Below, piece by piece: positions 1 through 6,749 of a stretch of DNA of 13,405 nucleotides. Position numbers and translations under genes: made by a program. How positions within the stretch are numbered: the first letter of the stretch is position 1; every line of letters starts with the position of its first letter. The notes beneath the pieces are model-generated. The model had not been told where the DNA came from. It was given only the letters and a program-made list of their open reading frames with translations, and did no database searches. Location: assembly GCA_007128555.1 (NCBI GenBank), contig SKXF01000060.1, positions 1-13,405 of the forward strand. Direction: 5' to 3'. This DNA is from Clostridia bacterium (GTDB lineage Bacteria; Bacillota_E; SLMV01; PUMD01).

Positions 1-774
1 GAGTACGACGGTGGAGATGCGATCGTCAGCATCCATCCCGGTGCAGGGGGGCTGGACGCCCAGGAATGGGCGGAGATGCTCATGCGTATGTACACCCGCT
101 GGGCCGAGAGATCCCGACTGAAGGTCGAGACCCTGGACCTCCTGCCCGGAGACGAGGCGGGGCTAAAAAGTGTGACCCTTTCAATGAAGGGGGAGAACGC
201 CTACGGGTTCCTGAAGGTTGAGCGAGGGATTCATCGGCTCGTCCGGATTTCTCCCTTTGACTCCTCCGGTCGGCGGCATACCTCCTTCGCCGCGGTGGAG
301 ATCCTGCCGGATCTGCCCGACGACGCCGACGTTGACATTGATGAGGATGATCTGCGGGTCGACACTTACCGGGCGAGTGGCGCGGGGGGACAGCATGTTA
401 ACAAGACCGATTCGGCCGTGCGCATCACCCACGAGCCCTCAGGCATCGTTGTCACCTGCCAGAATGAGCGCTCCCAGCACAAGAATCGGGCATCTGCCAT
501 GAAGATCCTGCGTGCCCGCCTGCGCCAGCTGCAGGAGGAGAACCGCAGGGAGGAAATGGAGGAGCTGCGGGGCGAACAGCAGGAGATCACCTGGGGCAAC
601 CAGATCCGGTCCTATGTCTTTCAGCCCTACACCCTCGTGAAGGACCATCGCACCGGGATCGAAAAGGGCAATATCGCCGCGGTCATGGATGGGGATCTGG
701 ATGAGTTCATACGGGGATATCTCGAGCACGCGGTCCTCTCAGAAAGGAACGTGAGCGCAACTGGGAACGGATGA
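1..774 (+). CDS. prfB: Peptide chain release factor 2, 3' part
   Basis: RF2 ends translation at UGA and UAA by triggering release of the peptide from tRNA in the ribosome. The frame is open from base 1, and 257 residues are visible; roughly the first 110 residues of a normal RF2 lie outside the window. That missing part includes the region where many bacteria have a programmed frameshift, so it cannot be judged. The GGQ catalytic motif is at visible residues 129-131 in [15 protein letters not shown]. The anticodon-like SPF motif that marks RF2 rather than RF1 is at 85-87 in [15 protein letters not shown]. The end of the gene runs into the next one: bases just before its stop already encode conserved-looking residues of the glycosyltransferase frame. 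The gene next to ftsEX is typical of Bacillota. Identification is very sure. Confidence 0.97.
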   Translation, partial: EYDGGDAIVSIHPGAGGLDAQEWAEMLMRMYTRWAERSRLKVETLDLLPGDEAGLKSVTLSMKGENAYGFLKVERGIHRLVRISPFDSSGRRHTSFAAVEILPDLPDDADVDIDEDDLRVDTYRASGAGGQHVNKTDSAVRITHEPSGIVVTCQNERSQHKNRASAMKILRARLRQLQEENRREEMEELRGEQQEITWGNQIRSYVFQPYTLVKDHRTGIEKGNIAAVMDGDLDEFIRGYLEHAVLSERNVSATGNG

Positions 775-796
775 GCCCGCCGTTGACATCCTCGGT

Positions 797-1492
797 GTGC
801 CGGTGGCGCCCCTGACCCTCGAGGAGGCGGTTGACCGCCTTACTCGCCGGATCCGGGGCGAGGAGCCCTACGTGGTGTTCACCCCTAACCCGGAGATGAT
901 TGACCGGAGCATGAGGGACGGCGAGTTCCGCCGGCAATTGCTCCTGGCCGATCTGCGCGTTGCAGATGGGGTGGGGCTCCTGTGGGCATCTCGGCTGTTC
1001 AGGACCCCCCTTCCGGGAACGGTGCCCGGGGTTGATCTCATGGAATCCCTGCTGGCCGCCTGCGGGTCCGGGGTAGGGGTATTCCTTCTCGGCACGACCC
1101 CCCCAGTGGTCCAGGAGGCAGCGAATCGGGCATCCCAGCTCGGCGTCCGTGTCGTCGGATTCCATCACGGCTTCTTCTCGGCCGAGGAGGAGCCGCCGCT
1201 GATAGATCTCATCTGTCGCTGTGCTCCCGGGCTGATTATCTCAGGCATGGGGATCCCCCGGGACCAGGCCTTTGCGGTGCGGTGGCGTGATCGTCTTCCG
1301 CCGGGTGTGTATCTGGGCGTCGGGGGTGGGTTGAACATCCTGGCGGGGCACAGCCAGCGGGCGCCCAGGGGGGTACGAAGGCTGGGCCTGGAATGGTTGT
1401 ACCGGCTGATCAGCTCGCCTCGCCGCTGGCGACGACAGATCGCCCTTCCCCGATTTGTGTGGAATGTTCTATACCGTCGCTTTTTGATGTGA
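797..1492 (+). CDS. tagA: WecG/TagA/CpsF family glycosyltransferase
   Basis: This family moves a sugar (N-acetylmannosamine in TagA) from a UDP-sugar to a lipid-linked acceptor at the inner membrane face during wall polymer synthesis. Numbered from the GTG at 797, the protein has 231 residues. The TPNPEM motif (T29, N31) and ADGVG (D57) match the catalytic Thr/Asn and Asp of TagA with the same 28-residue spacing. GVGGGLN is near 174-180. The C-terminal RAPRGVRRLGLEWLYRL with its Arg-rich tail is the family's membrane-binding appendage. The start is doubtful: GTG 797 has no Shine-Dalgarno site, and the frame is open back to 755, encoding VDILGV just upstream, which belongs to the conserved N terminus. 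A CTG at 761 with AAGGA at 744-748 would add 12 residues and overlap prfB. The family is sure; the sugar and the start are not. Confidence 0.9.
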   Translation: MPVAPLTLEEAVDRLTRRIRGEEPYVVFTPNPEMIDRSMRDGEFRRQLLLADLRVADGVGLLWASRLFRTPLPGTVPGVDLMESLLAACGSGVGVFLLGTTPPVVQEAANRASQLGVRVVGFHHGFFSAEEEPPLIDLICRCAPGLIISGMGIPRDQAFAVRWRDRLPPGVYLGVGGGLNILAGHSQRAPRGVRRLGLEWLYRLISSPRRWRRQIALPRFVWNVLYRRFLM

Positions 1493-1518
1493 TAACATGG
1501 TTTCCACCAATATGCGGG

Positions 1519-1555
1519 AGGTGAACGACTCGGGTTGAGGGGGAAACCCCCACCT
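1519..1555 (+). promoter_or_regulatory. GC-rich hairpin in the leader of the transketolase genes
   Basis: GGGGG (1539-1543), AAA, CCCCC (1547-1551) can form a tight stem. AGGTG (1519-1523) and CACCT (1551-1555) form a competing or partly overlapping outer stem. The hairpin lies in the 74-base gap between the glycosyltransferase stop and the transketolase start and ends just before the GGAG ribosome site (1556-1559). It has no following T run, so it is not a standard terminator. A role in RNA stability or in exposing the ribosome site is inference. Confidence 0.35.
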
Positions 1556-1566
1556 GGAGTCTGTAC

Positions 1567-2418
1567 ATGCGCATTAGCTCGCCACTGTCAGTTCATGACT
1601 TGTCGGAGATCGAGGATCGAGCAAGGTACATACGTTGCAGCGTCATCGAATCTATTGCTGAGGCCGGTTCAGGACATCCAGGAGGGTCTCTGTCCTGTGC
1701 AGATATTATGGCTCTCCTGTTTTTCGGCGTCCTGTCACTGGATCCCGAGAACCCCAACTGGGAAGACCGCGACCGATTCATCCTTGCCAAGGGGCACGCT
1801 GCCCCCGCCCTCTACGCCGCTCTGGCGGGAAGGGGGTTCTTTCCCGAGGAGCAACTCAAGAATCTGAGGAAACTGGGAGGCATGCTCCAGGGGCATCCCG
1901 ACAGGCTCAGAACCCCCGGAGTTGAGGCCAGCACCGGATCCCTGGGACAGGGACTCTCCCTGGCGGTGGGCATTGCCCTGGCCGGGAAACTGGACGCGAA
2001 GGATTTTGGCGTCTATGCACTCCTCGGCGACGGCGAGCTCCAGGAGGGACAGGTATGGGAAGCGGCTGCGGCTGCTGCCCATTACCGGCTGGACAACCTC
2101 ATTGCGGTTGTCGATCATAACGGGCTGCAGATTGATGGCCCCGTATCAGACATCCTGTCCTTCGAGCCCCTGGCCGAGCGCTGGAAGGCGTTTGGATGGA
2201 GTGTCTGGGAGGTCGATGGGCACAGCCCCGGACAGCTCTGGGAGGCGATCCTGCAAGCTCAGACCGCAGGGACGCCCTCCGTGTTGATTGCCGATACCGT
2301 GAAGGGCAAGGGCGTGTCATTCATGGAGAACCAGGTGTCCTGGCATGGAAGGGCGCCCTCTGACGATGAGACATGCCAGGCGTTGAGCGAGTTGAGGGGT
2401 GGGGCAGAGGATGAGTGA
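1567..2418 (+). CDS. Transketolase, N-terminal (TPP-binding) subunit
   Basis: With the next gene this makes a two-subunit transketolase, which moves two-carbon ketol units between sugar phosphates in the non-oxidative pentose phosphate pathway (cytoplasm). The 283-residue protein is the usual length for the split N-terminal half. Visible motifs are GHPGG at 36-40 (H37), AKGH at 74-77 (H77), GSLGQGL at 124-130, and the thiamine diphosphate/metal motif beginning GDGELQEG at 154-161 and ending in the VDHNG at 182-186. H260 in WHGRAP is also of the conserved type. ATG 1567 has TGGAG (1555-1559) seven bases upstream. Its last codons overlap the start of the C-terminal subunit, which fits coupled translation and equal amounts of the two chains. 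The split form is common in Bacillota and archaea. A 1-deoxyxylulose phosphate synthase is unlikely, because that enzyme is a single long chain. Confidence 0.95.
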   Translation: MRISSPLSVHDLSEIEDRARYIRCSVIESIAEAGSGHPGGSLSCADIMALLFFGVLSLDPENPNWEDRDRFILAKGHAAPALYAALAGRGFFPEEQLKNLRKLGGMLQGHPDRLRTPGVEASTGSLGQGLSLAVGIALAGKLDAKDFGVYALLGDGELQEGQVWEAAAAAAHYRLDNLIAVVDHNGLQIDGPVSDILSFEPLAERWKAFGWSVWEVDGHSPGQLWEAILQAQTAGTPSVLIADTVKGKGVSFMENQVSWHGRAPSDDETCQALSELRGGAEDE

Positions 2419-3364
2419 CCTGGGCAATCTCCCGAAAGAGGCCACCCGGAACGCCTACGGGCGGGTCCTGGCCGAGCTGGGCCAGGAACGGGAGGACATT
2501 GTTGTGCTGGATGCGGACCTGTCAGGCTCCACCAAGACCTCGTTGTTTGCGGCCCGGTTTCCCGAGCGATTCTTCAACATGGGGATTGCGGAGCAGAACA
2601 TGATCAGCGTGGCTGCGGGCCTGGCCCTGGGTGGCAAGATCCCCTTTGCCAGCACCTTCGCCATTTTTGCGACGGGCCGAGCCTGGGAACAGGTGCGAAG
2701 CTCCGTGGCGTATCCGAATCTGGCCGTCCGGATTGTGGCCACCCACGCCGGGGTAACCGTGGGGGCTGATGGAGCCTCGCACCAGGCCCTGGAGGATATT
2801 GCCCTGATGCGGGTCATTCCCGGGATGAAGGTGGTGGTCCCCGCCGACGGACCTGAGACGGAGCGCGTGATCCGAGGGGTGGTGGATCTCGATGGTCCGG
2901 TCTATGTCCGCCTGGGACGGGCCGAGGTGCCAGCGTTGTCCGGGGACGGCGATTTTGTGCTCGGACGGGCCCAGGTCCTCAGGCCTGGACGCGATGCAGC
3001 GATCGTGGCCTGTGGGGTCATGGTCAGCCGGGCCGTGGAAGCGGTGCAGAGACTCGAGGCCCGTGGAATTGAAGCGCGGGTGATCAACCTTTCCACTATC
3101 AAACCCCTGGATGTGGAGACGCTCACAAAAGCGGCGACGGAGTGTGGGGCGGTGGTTACGGCGGAGGAACACAGTGTGATTGGCGGCATGGGAAGTGCGG
3201 TTGCTGAACTGCTCAGCGAGGTTCATCCGGTTCCCGTACGGCGGGTTGGGGTTGCTGACCGATTTGGACAGTCCGGCGAGGCCCATGAATTGCTGGAGAC
3301 CTACGGCCTGACCGCCGGGGCTATTGAGGACGCCGTTCTGGCTGCCTTGCGACAGAAAGGGTAG
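2411..3364 (+). CDS. Transketolase, C-terminal subunit
   Basis: This is the pyrimidine-binding and C-terminal half of the split transketolase. From ATG 2411 it has 317 residues. DADLSGST (34-41) and FFNMGIAEQNM (54-64) carry the conserved region, with E61 as the glutamate that activates the thiamine ring; DGASHQALED (120-129) follows. The last third is the transketolase C domain (VARVINLSTIKPLD-like region, AEEHSVIGGMGSAV). The start chosen is ATG 2411, because GAGGGGTGGGG (2394-2404) sits about six bases upstream; a GTG at 2399 would lie inside that purine run. ATG 2411 and the upstream TGA 2416-2418 overlap in ATGAGTGA. The stop at 3362-3364 is one base from the stop of the convergent gene, and no terminator is visible between them. 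Confidence 0.95.
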   Translation: MSDLGNLPKEATRNAYGRVLAELGQEREDIVVLDADLSGSTKTSLFAARFPERFFNMGIAEQNMISVAAGLALGGKIPFASTFAIFATGRAWEQVRSSVAYPNLAVRIVATHAGVTVGADGASHQALEDIALMRVIPGMKVVVPADGPETERVIRGVVDLDGPVYVRLGRAEVPALSGDGDFVLGRAQVLRPGRDAAIVACGVMVSRAVEAVQRLEARGIEARVINLSTIKPLDVETLTKAATECGAVVTAEEHSVIGGMGSAVAELLSEVHPVPVRRVGVADRFGQSGEAHELLETYGLTAGAIEDAVLAALRQKG

Positions 3365-3365
3365 G

Positions 3366-5585
3366 TTACTGCTTTTCCAGCAGGGATAGGGCCAGGTCGT
3401 TGTTGCGTTCGGCCTGCCTCTTCAGACGTGTGGATGCGGCTGCGACGTGATCGCGCCACCGGTCCAGGTGGGGAAGGATCTCGCAGGTGAGGATCTGCTC
3501 CAGGTCCGCCGGTTCCAGTTCCTCAACGCGGCCGGGACAGGGAACGCCGATTTCTGAGAGGAAGCCTTCGATCTTGGGATCGTAGCTCAGGCCGATCGGC
3601 GGGACACCGACGACGGCCGACAGGATGAGGGCGTGAAGCCGCATTCCCACGGTCAGATGGCCCTGGGCCATCAGGGCCAGGGCCAGGGCCGGCCGCAGGT
3701 CCTGCTGAATGACGGCGGTCGGGCAGTTGGCCATCTTGGCAGCGTCCTGGCATACGGGTCCGTCCTTGTGGGCCTGCATGGCGCAGAAGACGGGGAAGTA
3801 ATCTTCCTGATACAGCAGTTCGGCAGTCCTTGCGGCCAGGTGTGCGATTCGACCCGTCGCAGAGCCCCAGGGCCGCAGTGATAGGATCACGGGTCTGCCG
3901 TCAGCTGGCACACCCGCACGTTCCAGTACCTGTTTCGCTTCCATTTCCGGAGCCGGATCCAGGCCGAAGGCGGGATCCGCAGTCACCTCGATGGGTCGGG
4001 AGATCCCCAGGTTTCGGGCTGTCTGAAGGGAGGCCTGGTCCCGGAGGGTGACGCACTGGGCCAGGGCCAGGCACCGGCGGGCGAGGAATCTTCCGGTCCG
4101 ACTCTTGAGAGGTCCGAGCCCGTTAGCATAGATCATGACCGGGACGCCCATCCACCGGGCCAGGTGGACCAGGGAAGCGTAGTAGACCAGGGAGCGGAGG
4201 CTGGTCTCGTCCTGAAGCAAGGTGCCGCCCCCACTGATGAACAGGTCGGCACCTCGCAGCGCCTTGAGGACCTGGTGGGGAGAGAATCGTCTTACGGTCC
4301 TCACCCCGTGGGCGGAGGCCGTGCCCGCTGGATCGGCCGAGAGGACCGTTACTTCCAGGGGGCTTTTTTTCTTGAGCCCGGTAACCAGACCCTGCAGCAG
4401 CGCCTCATCCCCCGTGTTGCCGAAACCAAAGTACCCAGAGACGACCACCTCTTGCTTCGGACGGGCGGGTGCGCCCGCGCGGCAATGAATCTGCCCGTAG
4501 ATCTCCAGGTGGCGGTCTCGCATGGCTTCGAGGGAGAAGTTGCGGCGCGCGTGGTCGTAGAGGTTGCTTCCCAGCTCCTGGCGCAGGTCCGGGCACTGCA
4601 GCAGGGTCTCGATCCTGGCTGCCAGCTCCCTGGGTTTTCCGACGGGGGCCAACAGGCCGGTCTGTCCCTCGGACACCAGGTCGGGGACACCTCCCACGGG
4701 GGTTGCCACGGTCGGCCTGGCCATGCGGGCTCCCTCGAGGAGTGCGTAGGGGAAGCTCTCGCTTTCCGAGCTCAATACGTTGATGTCAAAAAGAGACAGC
4801 GCAGTGTCCACGTTGTCAATATGCCCGGTGAAGGAGACGCGGCCCTGTAGGCCGAGGTCCCGGACCTGTTCCTCGAGATTTCGCCTCTCGTCGCCATCTC
4901 CGACGATCACGAAATGGGTTTCGGGGTGCCGGGGGGCCAGGTGGGCGGCGGCCCGGACAAATACGTCGTGACGCTTGACCTTAGCCAGGCGGCCAATGGT
5001 GCCGACGACGGGAGCTCCCCTGGGGATTCCCCAGGCCTCCCGGTGGCGATCTTCATCGGTCACCCTGGGCGGGGTGAAGTCGAGGCCGTTGTAGACGGTG
5101 TAGATGCGCCCAGGCGAGAAGTTCCTCTCGATGAGCAGGGTTCGGAACTGATCCGTCACGGCGAGGAAGCAGTCGAAGGATCGGAGGCTGAGGCTGTTCA
5201 GTGCCGTGTAGACGATGTGCTTGTAAAGGTTGTCTTCGAAGTCCCTGCGATAGTCGCTGTGCACCGTGGTCACCGTTGGGATGCGAAGTCGGCGCTTGAT
5301 GATGGCCGCCAGGAAGTTGGCCCTCGCCCCGTGGCAGTGGAGAAGATCCGCATCGAACGCCTCGAGCAGTGCCCGGAGCCGGGACGCGACGCCGAGGTCG
5401 GTGCGTTTTCTCTGCTCGAGCAGTACGACGGGCAGGTTCATGTCACGGGCGTCGTCGTAGAATTCCCCGCGGGTCAGGCAGACCAGGCGCACCGGGATTC
5501 TCTCTGCCAGTGCCCGAATCAGGAGCAGAACGTGGGTCCTGGCCCCCCCGGTATCGCCTCCGCTTATCAGGTGCACGACGTTCAT
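3366..5585 (-). CDS. csaB: Fused GT4 glycosyltransferase and CsaB-type polysaccharide pyruvyltransferase
   Basis: The 739-residue protein has two enzyme domains in one frame. Residues 1-365 are a GT-B fold GT4 glycosyltransferase: GGDTGGARTH near the start, GRLAKVKRH at 198-206, and an EX7E motif with E276 and E284. After a Pro/Ala-rich linker (366-378), residues 379-739 are a CsaB-type pyruvyltransferase: SGYFGFGNTGDEALL (383-397), GGGTLLQDETSLRSL (452-466), GMRLHALI (647-654) and GLSYDPKIEGF (665-675). CsaB adds pyruvate ketals to the secondary wall polysaccharide that SLH-domain proteins bind. The two domains probably act on the same growing polymer, which is inference. The start is ATG 5585, with GGGAGG about six bases upstream; the frame is open for 92 more codons, but that part does not look coding. 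There is no signal peptide or membrane segment, so it is cytoplasmic. The nearby TagA-like gene supports a wall polymer role. Confidence 0.92.
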   Translation of the reverse strand: MNVVHLISGGDTGGARTHVLLLIRALAERIPVRLVCLTRGEFYDDARDMNLPVVLLEQRKRTDLGVASRLRALLEAFDADLLHCHGARANFLAAIIKRRLRIPTVTTVHSDYRRDFEDNLYKHIVYTALNSLSLRSFDCFLAVTDQFRTLLIERNFSPGRIYTVYNGLDFTPPRVTDEDRHREAWGIPRGAPVVGTIGRLAKVKRHDVFVRAAAHLAPRHPETHFVIVGDGDERRNLEEQVRDLGLQGRVSFTGHIDNVDTALSLFDINVLSSESESFPYALLEGARMARPTVATPVGGVPDLVSEGQTGLLAPVGKPRELAARIETLLQCPDLRQELGSNLYDHARRNFSLEAMRDRHLEIYGQIHCRAGAPARPKQEVVVSGYFGFGNTGDEALLQGLVTGLKKKSPLEVTVLSADPAGTASAHGVRTVRRFSPHQVLKALRGADLFISGGGTLLQDETSLRSLVYYASLVHLARWMGVPVMIYANGLGPLKSRTGRFLARRCLALAQCVTLRDQASLQTARNLGISRPIEVTADPAFGLDPAPEMEAKQVLERAGVPADGRPVILSLRPWGSATGRIAHLAARTAELLYQEDYFPVFCAMQAHKDGPVCQDAAKMANCPTAVIQQDLRPALALALMAQGHLTVGMRLHALILSAVVGVPPIGLSYDPKIEGFLSEIGVPCPGRVEELEPADLEQILTCEILPHLDRWRDHVAAASTRLKRQAERNNDLALSLLEKQ

Positions 5586-5603
5586 GTTCGCCTCCCGTGA
5601 AAT

Positions 5604-5643
5604 GGACATGTCCTGTACAAGTATACACCAGTGCCGCTGGTGT
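5604..5643 (-). promoter_or_regulatory. Putative promoter and operator-like palindromes of the csaB fusion gene
   Basis: Reading toward the gene on the minus strand there is a 7-base inverted repeat (ACACCAG at 5625-5631 with CTGGTGT at 5637-5643). Next comes a -10-like TATACT (5625 down to 5620), inside an imperfect palindrome TGTACAAGTATACA (5614-5627). A perfect 10-base palindrome GGACATGTCC (5604-5613) follows, where transcription would begin. No good -35 box is seen. The stacking of palindromes around a -10 suggests control by a dimeric repressor or activator; the regulator is unknown. Confidence 0.35.
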
Positions 5644-5865
5644 TCCGATGGAAAGGGTATCATTCTGTGCCCCGGGCACCGGGGTACCGCGTTGGATCGG
5701 CGCAAACCTGACATCGTGTCGCCATGAGCCTGTGCCCGGTAATCCCCAGGGCCTAGCGGGCCGTCGCGCCATGGCGGCATTTTGAGGCGCATTGTGACAG
5801 GTGAGGGGTTTGATCCCTGCCCGTCCACCCGGTAAAGCGACATACTCCGAGGTGACAGCATATTC

Positions 5866-5906
5866 TTTTTACAAAAATGTTACAAGTGCAGGTATCCTGT
5901 AATTAA
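5866..5906 (+). promoter_or_regulatory. Possible ftsEX promoter region with repeated TTACA elements
   Basis: TTTACA (5868-5873) resembles a -35 box and TATCCT (5893-5898) a weak -10, with a long 19-base spacer. Within it TTACA occurs at 5869-5873 and 5880-5884 and inverted as TGTAA at 5898-5902. The latter pair flanks the small inverted repeat CAGG-TAT-CCTG (5889-5899). This is the most AT-rich part of the window and lies about 140 bases before ftsE, so a promoter with a regulator site is plausible. The match to sigma-A consensus is only moderate. Confidence 0.3.
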
Positions 5907-6041
5907 GCGTCGAAGAACCCCCCGTACTTATGTAGCTACTATCATGCGCTGCGTTTTTGACCGATACATGATTATGGGTTCCTCTCAATCAAGTGGGAGG
6001 TGCTTTCTGTTGCATGCAGTCGACAGGGGGAGATGGCCCGG

Positions 6042-6749
6042 ATGATTGTCATGAGTCATGTCACGAAAGCATACGGCGGCGTCGCGGCCCTCGACGATGT
6101 CACCCTTCACATAGCCAGGGGCGAGTTCGTTTTCCTCACCGGCCCCAGCGGAGCCGGAAAATCCACGATGATCAGATTGCTTCACATGGAAGAGAAGCCC
6201 ACCGACGGGACGATGATGGTGGGAGGTATGAATCTCAACCGCCTCCCCCGACGATATGTTCCCCGCTTGAGGCGCAATCTTGGCGTGGTCTTTCAGGATT
6301 ACAAGCTCCTCACCTCCATGACCGTGTACCAGAATATTGCCTTCGCCCTTGAGGTTGTGGGTGCACCCCTCAGTTACATAAGGCGGCGGGTGCCAGCGGT
6401 GCTGGGCATGGTCGGGCTGGCGGGCATGGAGAACAAGCGGCCCGAGCAGCTCTCTGGTGGAGAGCAGCAGCGCGTCTCCCTAGCCCGGGCCGTCGTGAAC
6501 TCCCCCAAGATCATCCTGGCCGATGAACCGACCGGGAATCTCGATCGAACGACCTCCTGGGAGATCATGCGCCTGCTGACCGAGTTCAATCGGCGTGGTG
6601 CAACCGTCCTGGTTGCCACCCACGATTGGGCCGTGGTGGATGCTATGAAGAAACGGGTTGTGGAGTTGCGCGATGGTCGCCTGACTCGAGATGACGCCAA
6701 GGGGGGATATGAACCGGATGCTGACACTTCTCAGGCGATCGGTCGTTGA
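6042..6749 (+). CDS. ftsE: Cell division ATP-binding protein FtsE
   Basis: FtsE is the ABC ATPase of the FtsEX complex. It binds FtsX on the cytoplasmic side of the membrane and couples ATP hydrolysis to activation of a peptidoglycan hydrolase outside. From ATG 6042 the protein has 235 residues, close to the family norm. It shows Walker A GPSGAGKST (34-42), Q-loop Q85 in FQDYKLL, signature LSGGEQQ (137-143), Walker B IILADEP (157-163) and H194 in ATHDW. ATG 6042 is preferred because it gives the standard MIxxxxVxKxY beginning and has AGGGGGAG (6025-6032) nine bases upstream. ATG 6033 is too close to that site, and GTG 6000 would add an atypical Cys-containing extension. The 3' end overlaps ftsX by 41 bases. 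An ABC exporter such as LolD is less likely given ftsX and the hydrolase next door. Confidence 0.95.
   Translation: MIVMSHVTKAYGGVAALDDVTLHIARGEFVFLTGPSGAGKSTMIRLLHMEEKPTDGTMMVGGMNLNRLPRRYVPRLRRNLGVVFQDYKLLTSMTVYQNIAFALEVVGAPLSYIRRRVPAVLGMVGLAGMENKRPEQLSGGEQQRVSLARAVVNSPKIILADEPTGNLDRTTSWEIMRLLTEFNRRGATVLVATHDWAVVDAMKKRVVELRDGRLTRDDAKGGYEPDADTSQAIGR

Larger units (their letters stand above)
5586..6041. other. Non-coding divergent interval between csaB fusion and ftsE
   Basis: This 456-base interval separates two divergent genes and should hold both promoters. Besides the palindromes next to csaB it has a second perfect palindrome CGCCATGGCG (5767-5776) and a third GTAGCTAC (5932-5939). GC falls toward the ftsE side: 27 of 60 bases in 5881-5940, and 3 of 20 in 5861-5880. 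The long minus-strand frame crossing the first half has Pro/Arg/Ser-rich, non-protein-like composition and no ribosome site that beats the one at 5585. No RNA gene, known riboswitch or convincing small gene was recognised here. Confidence 0.6.

Noticed and set aside
1535..1867. 110-codon plus-strand frame starting at TTG 1535
   Set aside because: A GGGAGGTG site is 11 bases upstream, but the frame overlaps transketolase out of phase and its Cys/Arg/Ser-rich translation is not protein-like.
2522..3286. 254-codon minus-strand frame
   Set aside because: It lies wholly antisense to the transketolase C-terminal subunit and has no ribosome site or domain.
4164..5600. Two 228-codon plus-strand frames
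   Set aside because: Both are antisense to the csaB fusion, show no domain, and have Gly/Gln/Val-rich shadow composition.
5767..5776. Perfect palindrome CGCCATGGCG as a regulator site
   Set aside because: A single 10-base GC-rich palindrome far from either start is plausible by chance; it is noted only in the description of the interval.
5586..5861. 92-codon N-terminal extension of the csaB fusion frame
   Set aside because: The sequence is Pro/Arg/Ser-rich without recognisable domain, the GGGAGG site and the standard GT4 beginning are both at 5585, and the segment carries promoter-like palindromes.
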